From: Blastomussa wellsi
Lineage: Eukaryota > Cnidaria > Anthozoa > Scleractinia > Plerogyridae
Assembly (NCBI GenBank): GCA_947652115.1
Contig: OX393562.1
Location: 32,040,089-32,104,088, forward strand
Length of the DNA: 64,000 nt
Direction: 5' to 3'
The notes below the pieces were generated by a model. It was not told the origin of the DNA. It did not search any database and worked only from the letters and a program-made list of their open reading frames with translations. The position numbers were made by a program, and so were the translations under genes. The stretch's first letter is position 1. Every line of letters begins with the position of its first letter. Shown one piece after another: positions 12,325 through 24,054 of this stretch.

Positions 12325-12818
12325 AGGCCTTCCAAGGGGTAAAAGCGACATGCGACACGGCCCTGAAAACTGGCGACACGGGGACTTTAAAAAGCGACAA
12401 GGGCCATGACTGATACGCTGCTAAAAAGCGACACAATAAACAGTGAAAAACGACGGTGACATTCAAAAGTTGTGCATTTTACCAATAATAGTTAAAAATA
12501 ATAATAAATATACGATAAATGTAGCATAAAAGTGACTCAGAATACAGGAAATGGCATTTTTGAGGAAATTTCCCCGCGAGAGCCTACCTTCAAAGCCCCC
12601 TAGCAACGTTCGGCCTTCGCCGCTCACAAATTTTTGCCTACTGAGCACCATGAAAGTCCAGTTATAGCCCTGTAGCAAAACAGTTTCTCGCAAAAAAGTT
12701 ACGGATACAAGTGCGTGCACTACAAAAAACGACAGCGACATTTACAGCTGTAGATTAGGCGACATCGGTCTCCAAAAGCACCCGACATCGCGACACAGCT
12801 AGCCCCCTAGGAAGGCCT
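12325..12818. mobile_element. 494-base hAT-like MITE with 8-base target duplication
   Basis: CAGTTTTG occurs directly on both sides (12317-12324 and 12819-12826). The element starts AGGCCTTCCAAGGGG and ends CCCCTAGGAAGGCCT, a clean inverted terminus. Close to the ends there are many GCGACA/CGACAC motifs in direct and inverted orientation, as expected for sub-terminal transposase-binding repeats. An 8-base duplication is the hallmark of hAT elements. No transposase is encoded. Confidence 0.85.
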
Positions 12819-12826
12819 CAGTTTTG

Positions 12827-15800
12827 GTACCGGAACTTCACAGCCTGACTTCAAAAATGGGCGTTTTCGGGTCACGTGCCACACTAGCTAATGAATAACT
12901 ACCCCCTAAACTTTAAAAGGGGCTCTCATCACAAAAACGATAATTCACGAATGGATGGCCCGAGACACTCGCTAAATTCAATTTCCCATGGTAAAAGGGT
13001 CATTTATTACGGTAAACGTACCGTTCCTGCTCTGTTGACAGATATCTAACATTCTTCCCATGACAGAGGGGAAGACGTGTTTATAAACCTCCCGAAACTT
13101 TATGATGCAATTCCCAATATTCAAGCTGGACAAAACCGTACCAACCTTCATCAGGGGTATAAATTAAAATACCAAGTGAGAATGGAAACAAACGGTTATT
13201 CATGAAGTTTCTTTATGCCATCAGTTTCCAGCTGTTTAATAAGTCTTGCATGTTGAACCAAGATCCAGCTATAATCTGTCGATGCTTGCAAAATTCACAG
13301 AAGTCGCGTCCATATTACAAATCTTCGAACGGCTAACTCGCTTTAGTTTTTCTATATAGCATACCATCTCTCTAAACGAAGGAAATGACGGATTTTAACG
13401 AAATTTGGCCAGAGAACAAACGTGTGTCAGGGATTTTTTAAAAAAAAGTTTGGATGTTCCTCCGTTTCGCAGGAAGACATACGATACCGTAACTTTTCAG
13501 GTCTATAAAAAGATAACCAATCGGAATACAGGAAAACCCTGACACCCTTTGAGAGATTGATACTTGCTGATTGCAAATTAAAGGGAACAGTGTTTACGTT
13601 CTTGTTTTTTTCTCAAGAAACGAACTAGGCTCGATTACCAGCCGCTGTTCGGGAATCGGAGCCCGCGTTCTTCGACCAGACTCGAGCCTAGAAACGAACA
13701 GCATGCAGATTCTTTTTCGAATTCTAAAACCTTGCCATAGATATATAGTTTGTGGTAGTTTCCTTCAAAACATTTTAGGTACGATTTTTTTTCTGAAGGA
13801 CATACGCGTCGTATTATATAACTTTTATGTTTGAAAGACCCTCCTTAAAAATATAAAAATGTGATGTAAATATGTGACCGTGTTTCGTTACTTTGGAAAC
13901 CTGCCCAGGCAAGAAGACAGAGTCAAGAGGGGGTGTGTAAACATTATTTTGGCCACGAATATTTACAGCAGACATAATAAACGTCGCGGTCCAAACGTGA
14001 AACCCCGAATGTAGCAAGGAAGTTGCTAGAAAGAGAATTCGCGGAAATCTGCGAGAAGTTGTGGCCTTTTGATTGCAGTTTGAACCAGTTTACGTTACGG
14101 TCCCTGCGTTACTATTTTCTTTGAGTGTTTTTTTAACTTTAATATTGCAACTCATTCGGGATTTTCAGAGTACGTAGGCTTCGTAAGTTCAATATATTCG
14201 TGTTTAGACTTTATATATTCCAGCTGCACTATTCTGCTTGCAGGCAAAACAGCGATTCGTCGCATTAGCTGAGCAGCTGTACATTGCAGACGATTTGAAT
14301 TTTAGTTGTAGTGTTTGGCGCACTCAGGCATGAAAGGTCATGAAAGAGTCGAAAAAAGAGCAAAATATGGCGCCCCAATCTTTTCTTGGAGAGGAACTCT
14401 GGAGGTGCATGTAGAAGAACGCTGAAGTACCAACAGTTGAATGCAAGTCACTAGTCTGCCTAATATTCCTCAGGTACGTTCAAAATTGGTTACTCCTTAT
14501 GCAATCAAAGAGATCTGAAAAGGCCTGCTACCCTGAAAATCAAGTTAGTACCCAATTAAAGTCAAAAGAAACTTTACTTTTAGAATGTTTACAACCGCTT
14601 ACAATTCAGGAGCGGATCCAGAACTGTTCAAGAGCGGCTGGTACTAATCAAAACGTCATAAATTAGAAGAATTAAAATAGAAGCTAATAGAGCTATAAAC
14701 GAGGCTCAATATTTCGGGTTACTTCCTTCCTACTATCCTTTGCGGTTTTAGGCATAGCTAGATTCGATTGCTTGGTCCGTTTTTGTTCGTTGTGAGGCTG
14801 GTTGGCTTTACAATGTTTTGGGACCCACGTATTTCTTTTTGTTTATCCGCGTATACTATAGTTTTGGTGGTCTGTTCCAAAGGGGGATGGCTAGCACTCA
14901 ACCTACCTCCCCCCGTGTATCCGTCCCTGCACGTCAAAAATGAGTTGCTTGTTTTCACAATTTACAAAAAGAATAGGGTACCGATAGTAAATTACTGTGT
15001 TTATTTAAGATTGTGTATCGAGAGGGGAAGGTCACGGATGTTTTTTAAAAAACTCGATGTCATCAATCTCACTTTTTTGATTCTTTAACCCTGTCTGCAT
15101 TATCTCTGGCCTGTAAAGTGGATTTCATGCTTGGCGCGGAGCTTTAGATGTAAGAGCAGAAACTGGGGAGAGCCACAATATACAAATTGGCGCGAAAATG
15201 TGCATCACATGGGTAGTTTCGAAGTGTTTCCTTCGCCTCCTGGGGTGGTCGGCGCGTATATCACGGCCGCCCCCTTATAAAGGGGCGGATTTTTTTAATA
15301 ACTGCCACACGTGCTCATTTCGTATTCAAAATTACCAAAACTGCAAAAACAAAACTGCTCGTCTGCTTTGCCAGAGATCAGTCGCAGAGAAGCTTACAGT
15401 TTCGACTTCAATTCTCAAATTCACAGCACGGTACAGCAGCAAAAATCGATGCAAAATTATTGTAATATCGTGAAATTCATTCATAAAACTGGGGTATAGT
15501 TTTCGTAAAATGTTGTAAAAGCAACTTTTAAGATCTGAGGAGGTTAACGACCATTTTATAATGTTTACAGAATTAGCGAATACGTTTTAACGGTTAAGAC
15601 GATCGACAATCAGCTTGGCACTCAGACTTAGCTAGTGTTGGCGAGGCTTCTCAGAAATTTGGGCTTGTGGCTTGTTTCGCCAAAGAGCATCAAGTATAGA
15701 AAATATAAAAACAATGATAAAGTTGAATATAAGAGACTATTCTGCTCTAACGATTTTCTTGAAACTTGGCTATGATATGTATTAATTAAGTTAAGGTATT

Positions 15801-16049
15801 TGCACCGGCAAATTTCAACATTTTCTTTTGAGCTCAAAATCTATCAGCAGTCATGCAATATGCATATCTATTTTTTTATTATTGAACCATCGCATTCAAG
15901 AAAAAATCTGCTCTAAAGTTGCCCGATTTACCGGAAGTTCAAAGAAAACTTTAACTTCCGTTTCTATGGAACGTGACTGCTGGGGCCAGCGGAAGAGAAA
16001 TGTGACTTTTGTGTTTCCCGCGTGCTTGCCAAAGATTTCCAGAACAAAG
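12827..16049. other. Intergenic region between the BNIP2-like gene and the APH-like gene
   Basis: No gene is recognised. At about 13200-13270 the minus strand has a short frame with HARLIKQLETDGIKKL before a stop. It resembles a longer frame at 57918-58238 and is probably a mobile-element remnant. The last ~150 bases before 16050 should hold the 5' UTR of the APH-like gene; no TATA box is obvious. Confidence 0.55.
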
Positions 16050-19000
16050 ATGGCTGATGGTTCCGTGAACTGCGAGGCTGCTTTCCTCAATTTTAGCAAC
16101 GCAGTGACAAAACAACACCCAAGCGGGGTATAGAGAGGCTATTTTTGATTTTTGCAGGTTTCTGCGGGCATTTTACACAGCGGTGTTTGAAAATGGCGGG
16201 CAAGAAGTTCGTGAATAGCGCTTAATTGCAGGAATGGCTCCGGGCTCGGAATGCACTGGGAACGAGTTTGGTTAGCTAAATTAGACTACAAAATCACCCT
16301 GGTTAGCCTATTATAACATTGCGGTTAGCCTACTAAGCAATCCGGTTAGCTTACTGTGCACTGCGGTTAGCCTATTCAGCACTCCGGTTAGCCTACTTTT
16401 GCACTCTGGTTAGCCTACTAAGCACTGCGGTTATGCGGTTAGCTCTCAAGAATGGTAAGGGTAACACGATGAAATCTTAAAATTTTCGGTGTTCGGCAGC
16501 CGGGCCTCGGTAGTGTAGTGGTCAGTAGGAATAGCTCGTGTTCTGGGTGACCCGGGATCGATTCCACCTCTGTCCTTTTATAATTGACTTTGTTTTTTCT
16601 CTTTATTAGACGAAAAAATCAAAGTCTAAAAAAAAATCAAAAAAAAAAAAGTGTCCCGGAGCCATTCCTGCATTTAACGCCATGTAAGTTCGTGGTGACT
16701 GTATCATTAAAGAAGAGGTGATATTGAGACAAAAATTGACTGTTTAACACCGAAATATCAGTTTTGAGCATGTGGGTAATTCACCCTGATTTACAGGAAT
16801 CCATTTTTGGGGAAAACGGATGGGAATTTCTTCGCGATATTTGGCAAGTACACCAAGGGCATGCTAATGAACAGATCTGTGTTCGACCAAAGAATGAAAT
16901 TGCCCTGCGGCTGAGTTACTGAAGTCCAAAAAGGTATCAAATTACAAAACAATAAATTTCCCTCTAGAGAGTGTATTTCTCAGAGCTGTGTCTTGGTCGA
17001 ACACAGGATTGTTGCTTTTTACATCCTTGTTTGTGTTACATTTCATTTCCCACAAACTGTTGTGGTTTTTGTGCAATTTGAATTTTTCTCTTTCCATGCC
17101 ACCCCCAGGTGGTAATTAAATTAACACCTTTAGAGTTATGTAGCCTTAAGATTTTTTCATTATTTTGTTCCTTATGGACCAAAGAACAATGTTATTGTCT
17201 AACATGTAGATAATACTCTTACATTGGATATCAGTGTAATATCTTACATTGGATATCATGTGCAAAATTTGCCGGTGCAGATACCTTAATACGCGCTGAT
17301 TCTAGAAATTTAACAAAAATATATCGGCAAAATTTTTTGCTGGGTGTCCTTTCATTGTGCCAAATTTCAAGTCAACAATCATCAGTTAGTAACTTTTATG
17401 AACAAAACCGTCAATTTTAAACCGTGTTTAACTTAACAGCTTTTAAACGTGTTTAAGCTTTGGTGTGAATCGGGTATTAAACACGTTTAAAAGCTGTTTA
17501 GTTAAACACGGTTTAAAATTGTTTTGTTCATAAAAGTTACTAACTGATGATTGTTGACCTCAAATTTGGCACAATGAAAGAACACATTTGAACTTACTTG
17601 AATCCTAGGTAAAATTCAGTCTTTCAGTCTTCTGTTGCTTATTTCCATTTTATCTAACCTGGTTTAAATAAACAAGTTTTGTTGGTGTGAATGCATGGGG
17701 TATTAACGAACTTACGCTGCTTTGGTCTGGTCCGAATACATATGTATTCATTAATATACATACGGTTTTGCACGTGATCGCTTGTATGTTTCCCGGATGT
17801 TTTGACGTCTTTGAGTGAGTTCTAAGAACAACCCCCTGTTATGGTGCCTCGGAAAGTGCAAAAATAATTCAGTTTTTGTCGCAAGGAAATATTGCAGGCT
17901 TGAACAATTTTTTTCAATGTTCACAGAAAAGTTGGAATTGCATACTGAATGACATGGACATCTGGTATACTCGATTGTTGTCATCATTGTCGACACGCAC
18001 AGAAATTATAAACATGAAACAATCACGTTCCCATGCGGGTGAGCTTTTCTATTGCCAAGCTCTGGGTACAAGATTGAAACATGAAACCTCGCACGTGAGC
18101 GCTTCTATCGAGGTTAGGGTGGTAAGAAATTAACAAAAATTGCAAAAAAGAAGAATAGAGAGAGAGAGAGAAAAAAAATTGTTGGATGACACAACTCGCT
18201 GAATAAGCGAAAACCAGGCGCGGGTTTTAAAGGCCAAAAATACCATATTTTTATCTCAAAGTTAAGCGTAAACTTATTTTTCTCCAGGTACTCATGGAAG
18301 AATTGACGTCTTCGCCACGATTTCACCGATTCCGCTTACTGCCAGGTGAAGATATCAACAACAACAGTAACGAAAACAACGAAGTGAAAGGAGTCACTAA
18401 AGCTCTGTTAACGGATACCTTTTTCCAAAATGTCGTAGGAGAAAGAGGAACTGTTATTTCTTGGCAAACATTTGAGGTGTGTTTCCTTTTTGTTAACCAG
18501 TTCCACATTCCAATATATTTCGGGAGGAATCAAAAAGTTGACTTCAAAATTTGATATAGTTATTACAACGCCAACCTAAGCATCATCCGAACTCATTGGG
18601 CCATGGGTCGCTAAGGCCTCAAAATCTGGGTTAAAGAGCGAGAGGATCGAGATGGGGTTAACTGTTGAGTGTTATGGGCCCAAAAGTTTAGTGTTAACTG
18701 TTGCATATTGCAATTCATCCTAAATGCTAAAGAAAACAATAAATGTTGAAAAGTGTTTAAGAGAGGAGTTCTTAGTAAAATGCTGTAAAAACATGTCAAA
18801 ATTTGCTTTTATTGTAGTCAAATAAATTAACAGTCGGGCTCTGGATGTTTTGTGCTTAACATAACACTTTCAGAGCAAGGTTAATTGCTACAAATGGGGG
18901 AGGGCCTAAATTTTTAATGCAGATCCCACCCCCTATCTAGGCCCTCGAGCAACGACCCTTGGGTGTCGTGTTCTATAAGACACTTTACTTGGAAGAACGG

Positions 19001-21883
19001 GTAAACAGTTAAGATGTGGTGGAAGGGGGTGGGTGGGTGATTTGGTGCCTGCAAACTGGTTGCTATATAGTTACCATTAATAGTAACGCGTGCTTTCTTC
19101 TCATCGTACTCAGATCCCATTACAAAGGATTGGCCTTACCACTACATGCAAGGCGACTCAAACCGATGATCGAATGATTGGTCACCGAGGCTTTGAAATC
19201 AGTTACACACCGAGCTATGGTAATCAGCTTGAATCTTTCTCCATCGATCCTTGCCTTGATTTGTTCAACTTGGGAAAACATCCTCGTGGTGGACATGATG
19301 AAACTTTGGTCTAATTGTTTTAGAAGAAAGTCATAGGATTAAATTCCAAAAGCTGCCATTTTGTGTATTTAATTTATTTAAACCAAAAATCAAGAAATAT
19401 CTTTCCTTTAAAGAGCAAGACGCGGGTGATCGTTTCTATCAGTGATCAGTACAAGCTCAGCTGTGTTCTACTGAAAATCTGTGAATCTGGTTGGTTCTAC
19501 CACTGTTTTCTATTCGCCGATGGAAAACGATTGCGCGCGCGTTGCATAAGACCCATTATTCTTTGTTTTTGGCTTAAAAGGACATAAAACAGTAGCTTTC
19601 GTAATGAATTCTTTAGAGTTTCTACTAAAACAATTAGACTATATTTCGCCTCATTTGTTGTTCCGAGTTTTGCCGCCCTTACCTCGTCTCGCCTCGACTG
19701 GGTCTCCGATCGATCGCGAGGATTGCTCATATCGGTAGTGTAGCAGCTCTTGTAAGCTTCGGTAATTCTACTGGTAGCAGTTGCTATTGTTTTAGTGGCT
19801 AGGGGCCTTTTTCCGATCCTGTTGCTTGTTCTATTGTTGTCACGCAGGGTATCGAGCCATTCCCGCTCATATGGCCACTTGCCCGGGATTGTGATCTAAT
19901 GCATGGGATGTGCTGTTTTTCTCTCCAGAGTACAAATAAAACAGGATCTCTCTCAGTGGGATGCGCGTTGGCCTAATGGTTAGTGCGCTGGACTCCGGAT
20001 CGGTCCGGGTTCGAGCCTATGCCGGGGCACTGCGTTGTGTTCTTGGGCAAGACACTTAACTCTCACAGTGCCTCCCTCCACCCAGGTGTATAAATGGGTA
20101 GACGTGAAAACTGCAAAGGACTGCGAGCGATAATGCTGCTAGTTTACGTGGGATCTGCAAGAGACCTAATCAGCCAAAAATAAACTGTAACAAACATGAC
20201 TATAAGGCTGATACTACGTGAAAAATTTGACTTTGCGAGACAACAACCCGACAGAAACCGACAAACTTGATAAAGCATGGGTTTTGTTGCATTTTATTTG
20301 AGCTGGCTTTCTGGCTGGTTTCATATAAAACTGCTACACCATGCTGACCAGTTCCAATAAGAACGAAGCAGCTGTCCACGGTTGCAGCCTTGCTTTGTCG
20401 GTTTCTGTCCTATTGTTGTCTCGCAAAGTCAACTTTTTCACGTAGTATCAGCCTTGCAGTTATGTTTGTATAAATGGTACCGACAAAATACTGCTGGGGG
20501 TAACCCTGCGATGGACTAGCATCCCATCCAGGGGGAGTAGAAATACTCCCAGTCACTAAATGCTATTTATATCACTTCAAAATTGCAGGAGGGACTGGAA
20601 TAAAAACCCTGCGCGTGGTAGCAAAGTGTAAACCGCTGGCCGCGAGGTTTGTTGATATCTTTGGAGACTGGATCCAACGACAAACAGGTGAAGTTAGCCA
20701 ATACGCCGAGATGTTTCGGCATGTGTCGTATTTCAGGTTAGTTGGGGTTGCCTGTTTATAAAACAAGATTAAATAATGTTCAATGCACTGTAGTCGGTCT
20801 CGGTGTAACGCTGAACACTGAAACAATTATGGCGAGAAAGATCGATTCATAGAATTTCCGCAATTGCATAGGAAACTTTAAAAGTATTTGCACTGAAAAC
20901 AAAGTCTAGTCTCTCATAAGCAGCTAATAAACAGATTTTCAACCCATGACCGTGGCGGCCACTGTGAGCAGGTCACCATATATTCATTTTTGCCTTTAAA
21001 TCAGTGGAAATATGCGTGTGATATTCCACAGATCGATCAATTAAATGAAACTTGTGGACGGCGGAGAAACAATTAAAGAAAAGAGATCTTTGCATTAGCA
21101 ACTGAAACAGTGACCAACAGTTGTAAAAATGTCTCAAAACGCTTGAACACAGATTCAAACACTTCATTTAGCTTCCTTTACAATACAGATATGCTTTTAA
21201 TTAAAACACATTGTGTTCTCAAATTTAGGAAGTCAGATGTGAGAGAGATAAAAGTGATGAGAACACGTGACCAAAGGTTTACAAACATTGCACCAAAGGT
21301 TTATCACACTATCTGTAATCCTTCCAAGGTAAAACGCGAGTGTTCTTCTTTCCTTTCAAGTCACACTAAGCCGGCGTAGCTGAGAATATAAGAGAAACGG
21401 GACCCTAAGGATGACCATTCCATCTTTTATTTGAAAGATTAAAAAAAAACGTTAATGTGCTTTATTTGTTCTTGTTGCCCAAAGGTTTTCCCAAAGTCTT
21501 TGCTTCCTTGTTCGCCTGCCTACTTGCCCGCCTGCCCTTCTACCTATCTAAGCAACATATGGCAGTCTGCGGCCTTTCCCTTCACCAAGTAAACACGAAA
21601 AGCCGCAAAACTCTAGAACAAAAATTTATTTTTCAAATCGCCACTCTTAATCCTCACGGTATCAACGAACGCTTTTCATTCAACTAATTTATTCCGTTGT
21701 TTTCACGTTACCAGCCAATAGCGAAGCTCCATCTTTCTGTATATAAAAAACACACGACCCACAACTCCTTGATTCGCTCCGACGAAGGGCTAACGCTCAA
21801 AACGTCAGCTCTTGAATCTCTTTACCGTGGCCAATTCACATTATCAACCCAGTTGATAAAACCAAATTATATTGTTATACTTT

Positions 21884-21917
<34 letters not shown>

Positions 21918-24054
21918 CCCCACCTCTAATAATTTTAGTTACCTAGTTTGTTGCTCTCTTGTTTTCTTTGTTGTATTCTTAATTATCTATTTTGTTCAAA
22001 GGAGATTTTCGTTATACTTATGGAGGACCTAACAGGTCACGTGACGCACTTCAATACCATTGATAATGCGCCGGAGGTCTGGAACCAGGACGATATAAAG
22101 GTAATTTAGCCAGTCCATCTAGCTTTATGGAGAATTAATCTTCTTTTTGCGTTGAGATTATTTCTGCGTTACTTAGAAAATAGGCCTTAAAAGCATCTAT
22201 AGGCGCAAGTCCGTTTTCATTCGCTGCCAAGGCCTCAGTCAGGCCACAGTGCAAAAAATTTTCGAAATCACGCGGTTTAGTTGGTAAGCTGTGAGATTCA
22301 CTGTTGCCATGCCCACTACTCGGAAGAACACTGCTGCTTTGGCATGCTTTGCGTGTTTCATTGATTTGCCAAGAGCGTGGAAGATTGTAGGCACCTGCTT
22401 GACTATAAAAGTAATTGAAAATTCTCCTCTATTATAGGATTCGATCAATATATTAAAAGTTCAAACGTAGCACCGAGGCTTTCTAGTGAAACATCTTTAT
22501 ATCAATTATGTTGTGGGAGATAACTGACAAAGAAATACTCAGAAATTTGCATTTTTAAACCTGAAAGCCTCGATGTAGTGTCAGAAGTTTTCGTGTAGTT
22601 TGATTTTGCGTTCATCTTTTAATCGTAACAGATTGTGTTGCGAGATATTGCCTGTTTTCACAGCATCCACCTTGATGGCGTAGCTCGTCTCTTGTCAGAG
22701 CCTTGGATATGTGTGTACAGCGGCAGTGTAATGAAGGCGCTCTTAGGTTTTTGGCGCGCGCTTCTGCATCAGAATCACGAGTCATTTCCCAATCTTTGGA
22801 CAATAAACAGGTGAGTAGGACTGATCAGATACAAACAATCACACTCATACCAATAATTGCAATAATTATATTAACTTTTGAGGATGGTAGTCTGGTCACA
22901 ACTGGCAAATAGAACGGCCATTGGCCATTTCAAGTTTTATTGCAGGGGCGGATCCAGAATTTTTCTTAGGAGAGGGTGCACCACTAAGGAATGACGTAAC
23001 CATATAGTTTTTTCTCTTTTTGCAGAATACTAGTTATATAAGGAAGCCGCAAGTCATCCCAGAGGGAGGGGTTGTGCGCATCCCCTGCACCTCTCACCTA
23101 GATCCGCTCCCTGTAATAATATAGCCCAATGACTTCAATTTTCCAACTGTCCAAAATTAAATAAATTGGATGCTTTTGCAGTGAGACCTTTCGTTTCACT
23201 TTTTTCTATAACTCGGAAGGTAAAATATTTGCCATGTTCATCTATTTTTGGATAGGATTGTAACATGACTACATGCTCCTGGGATTGGATTAAAAGATAT
23301 CCTTGGACTATCTCATCCAGTTATGCCTAAAATAGACAGCATGTAGGTCCTGTAGTACGGTTCATAATATGTTTGACGATGACTTTTATTTTTAGCAACA
23401 TAATTTTAACAATATAGCTTGTCCAAAAGCACAGGGGCGTTTTGCCCAGTTCTATGGGCTGGAACTAGCCTAGCCACGATTGAGCACAAATCTTTTCTCT
23501 TTTAATTTTTTACCAGGACGAGACTTGTAAACCGTTTTATTGATAATATGGACCGAGTGTGGCAAGTGATCGAGTCGTTTCCAAGAACTTTAGTACACTA
23601 CGACTTTACCCCAAGAAACGTTTGTATTCGTAAGGAAGAGATTGCAATGGATGATAAAGAAAACAACCACTTTATCACGGATAGCAAATTGAGCCGAACC
23701 TCTTGTATCTACGATTGGGAGATGGCAACAATTCATGCCCCTCAACATGACGTGGTTGAATTTCTTGCATTTGTGCTTCCAGCCAAAAGTGATGTCACGA
23801 CTCGTACAAACTTTGTGCGGTTTTATCAAGAACAACTAGAAACATCCAGTGGAAGAACCTTTAACTCTGAACAGTTCATGAATGTTTTTAAGGCAGTCTG
23901 TTGTGTGTATGCATTGCATCAATTGTCCTTGAAAACCATTACACACTCAGTTACACGTTTACCGTATTTCGAGAGGGCCGTGCAGTCGCACATGGGTTTT
24001 TTGGAAGACTTAGAGAAGAGAGACTGCCTTGAATTCCTTAATAAGGAGTCTTAA
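16050..24054 (+). CDS. APH-family (aminoglycoside phosphotransferase/choline-kinase-like) kinase, 478 residues
   Basis: Exons: 16050-16127, 18288-18476, 19114-19219, 20589-20736, 21229-21328, 22002-22100, 22632-22810, 23517-24054. All are GT-AG, phases agree, and the total of 1437 bases includes the TAA stop. The C-lobe has the phosphotransferase catalytic loop HYDFTPRN (Brenner-type HxDxxxxN) and the metal-binding DWE in CIYDWEMATIHAPQHD. The N-lobe has LRVVAKCKP, whose first Lys is the likely ATP-contact residue, and the hinge-like VILMEDL. No signal peptide or membrane segment is seen, so it is probably cytosolic. Substrate is unknown; APH-fold kinases in animals act on choline, ethanolamine, ecdysteroids, fructosamine and others, and none is clearly matched. 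Introns carry a minisatellite, a 240-base palindrome, a SINE with a nested MITE, and other repeats. Contamination is excluded by the introns. Confidence 0.9.
16270..16446 (+). repeat. 21-22-base minisatellite in intron 1 of the APH-like gene
   Basis: About seven imperfect units of the form GGTTAGCCTACTAAGCACTGC lie head to tail, with a period of 21-22 bases. It starts about 140 bases after the first coding exon. Confidence 0.85.
16503..16575 (+). repeat. tRNA-like sequence (degenerate, probably SINE head)
   Basis: TAGTGTAGTGGTCAGTAGG resembles a pol III A box and GGGATCGATTCC a B box, with tRNA-like spacing. The acceptor-stem halves do not pair well and an A-rich tract follows within 70 bases, so a retroposed tRNA-derived sequence is more likely than a working tRNA gene. 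Confidence 0.45.
17344..17586. mobile_element. ~240-base near-perfect palindromic MITE
   Basis: Two arms of about 115 bases are inverted copies (from CTTTCATTGTGCCAAATTTC at 17349 to GGCACAATGAAAG at 17580), separated by a ~10-base centre near 17470. Transcribed RNA would fold into one long hairpin. It lies in intron 1 of the APH-like gene. No coding frame. Confidence 0.9.
19965..20575 (+). mobile_element. tRNA-derived SINE, split by a nested MITE
   Basis: The head GTTGGCCTAATGGTTAGTGC (A box) with GGGTTCGAGCC (B box) is tRNA-like. It is followed by the module TTGGGCAAGACACTT...CCACCCAGGTGTATAAATG, which is widespread in marine-invertebrate SINEs. A LINE-type tail (GCGATGGACTAGCATCCCAT) appears at about 20510, after an intervening 250-base element. 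It lies in intron 3 of the APH-like gene in the sense orientation. Confidence 0.8.
20204..20455. mobile_element. 252-base MITE inserted in the SINE
   Basis: The ends AAGGCTGATACTACGTGAAA and its inverse are the start of ~60-base inverted repeats that also share TTTGCGAGACAACAA and GACAGAAACCGACAA. The element interrupts the SINE body, so it inserted later. Confidence 0.85.
21611..21850 (+). repeat. Dispersed repeat, Penelope-like type end, longer copy
   Basis: The first ~108 bases (21611-21718) recur inverted at 24386-24502. The later part (GACGAAGGGCTAACGCTC and following) recurs inverted at about 820-920. In one frame it reads SDEGLTLKTSALESLY, as in conceptual translations of coral repeats. 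It lies in intron 5 of the APH-like gene. Confidence 0.7.
21771..21818 (+). ncRNA. Hammerhead-ribozyme-like motif, copy 2 (decayed)
   Basis: Same arrangement as the motif at 870-917: GATTCG, CCGACGA, GGGC-TAAC-GCTC, then AAAA where GAAA is expected, CGTC, and a closing GAATC. The lost G is the position that acts as general base in hammerheads, so this copy is probably inactive. Confidence 0.4.
22943..23113. mobile_element. MITE, CAGGGGCGGATC family, second copy
   Basis: Starts CAGGGGCGGATCCAG and ends GATCCGCTCCCTG. It is the inverted, diverged relative of 459-608, sharing GGTGCACCACTAAGGAATGA-type internal sequence. It lies in intron 7 of the APH-like gene. No clear target duplication remains. 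Confidence 0.7.

Noticed and set aside
16270..16446. CRISPR-like array
   Set aside because: Units are adjoining imperfect repeats without unique spacers, in a eukaryotic intron.
16503..16575. Functional tRNA gene
   Set aside because: A and B boxes are present but acceptor and anticodon stems do not pair. The same holds for 19975, 25722, 43940 and 59335.
18288..19314. Separate two-exon small gene ending at the TAA at 19314
   Set aside because: Using the donor TATG|GTAATC at 19220 the frame joins in phase to the APH-like exons, so these are exons 2 and 3 of that gene.
16050..24054. Bacterial contamination as the source of the APH-like gene
   Set aside because: Eight exons with GT-AG introns full of the same repeats as the rest of the window.
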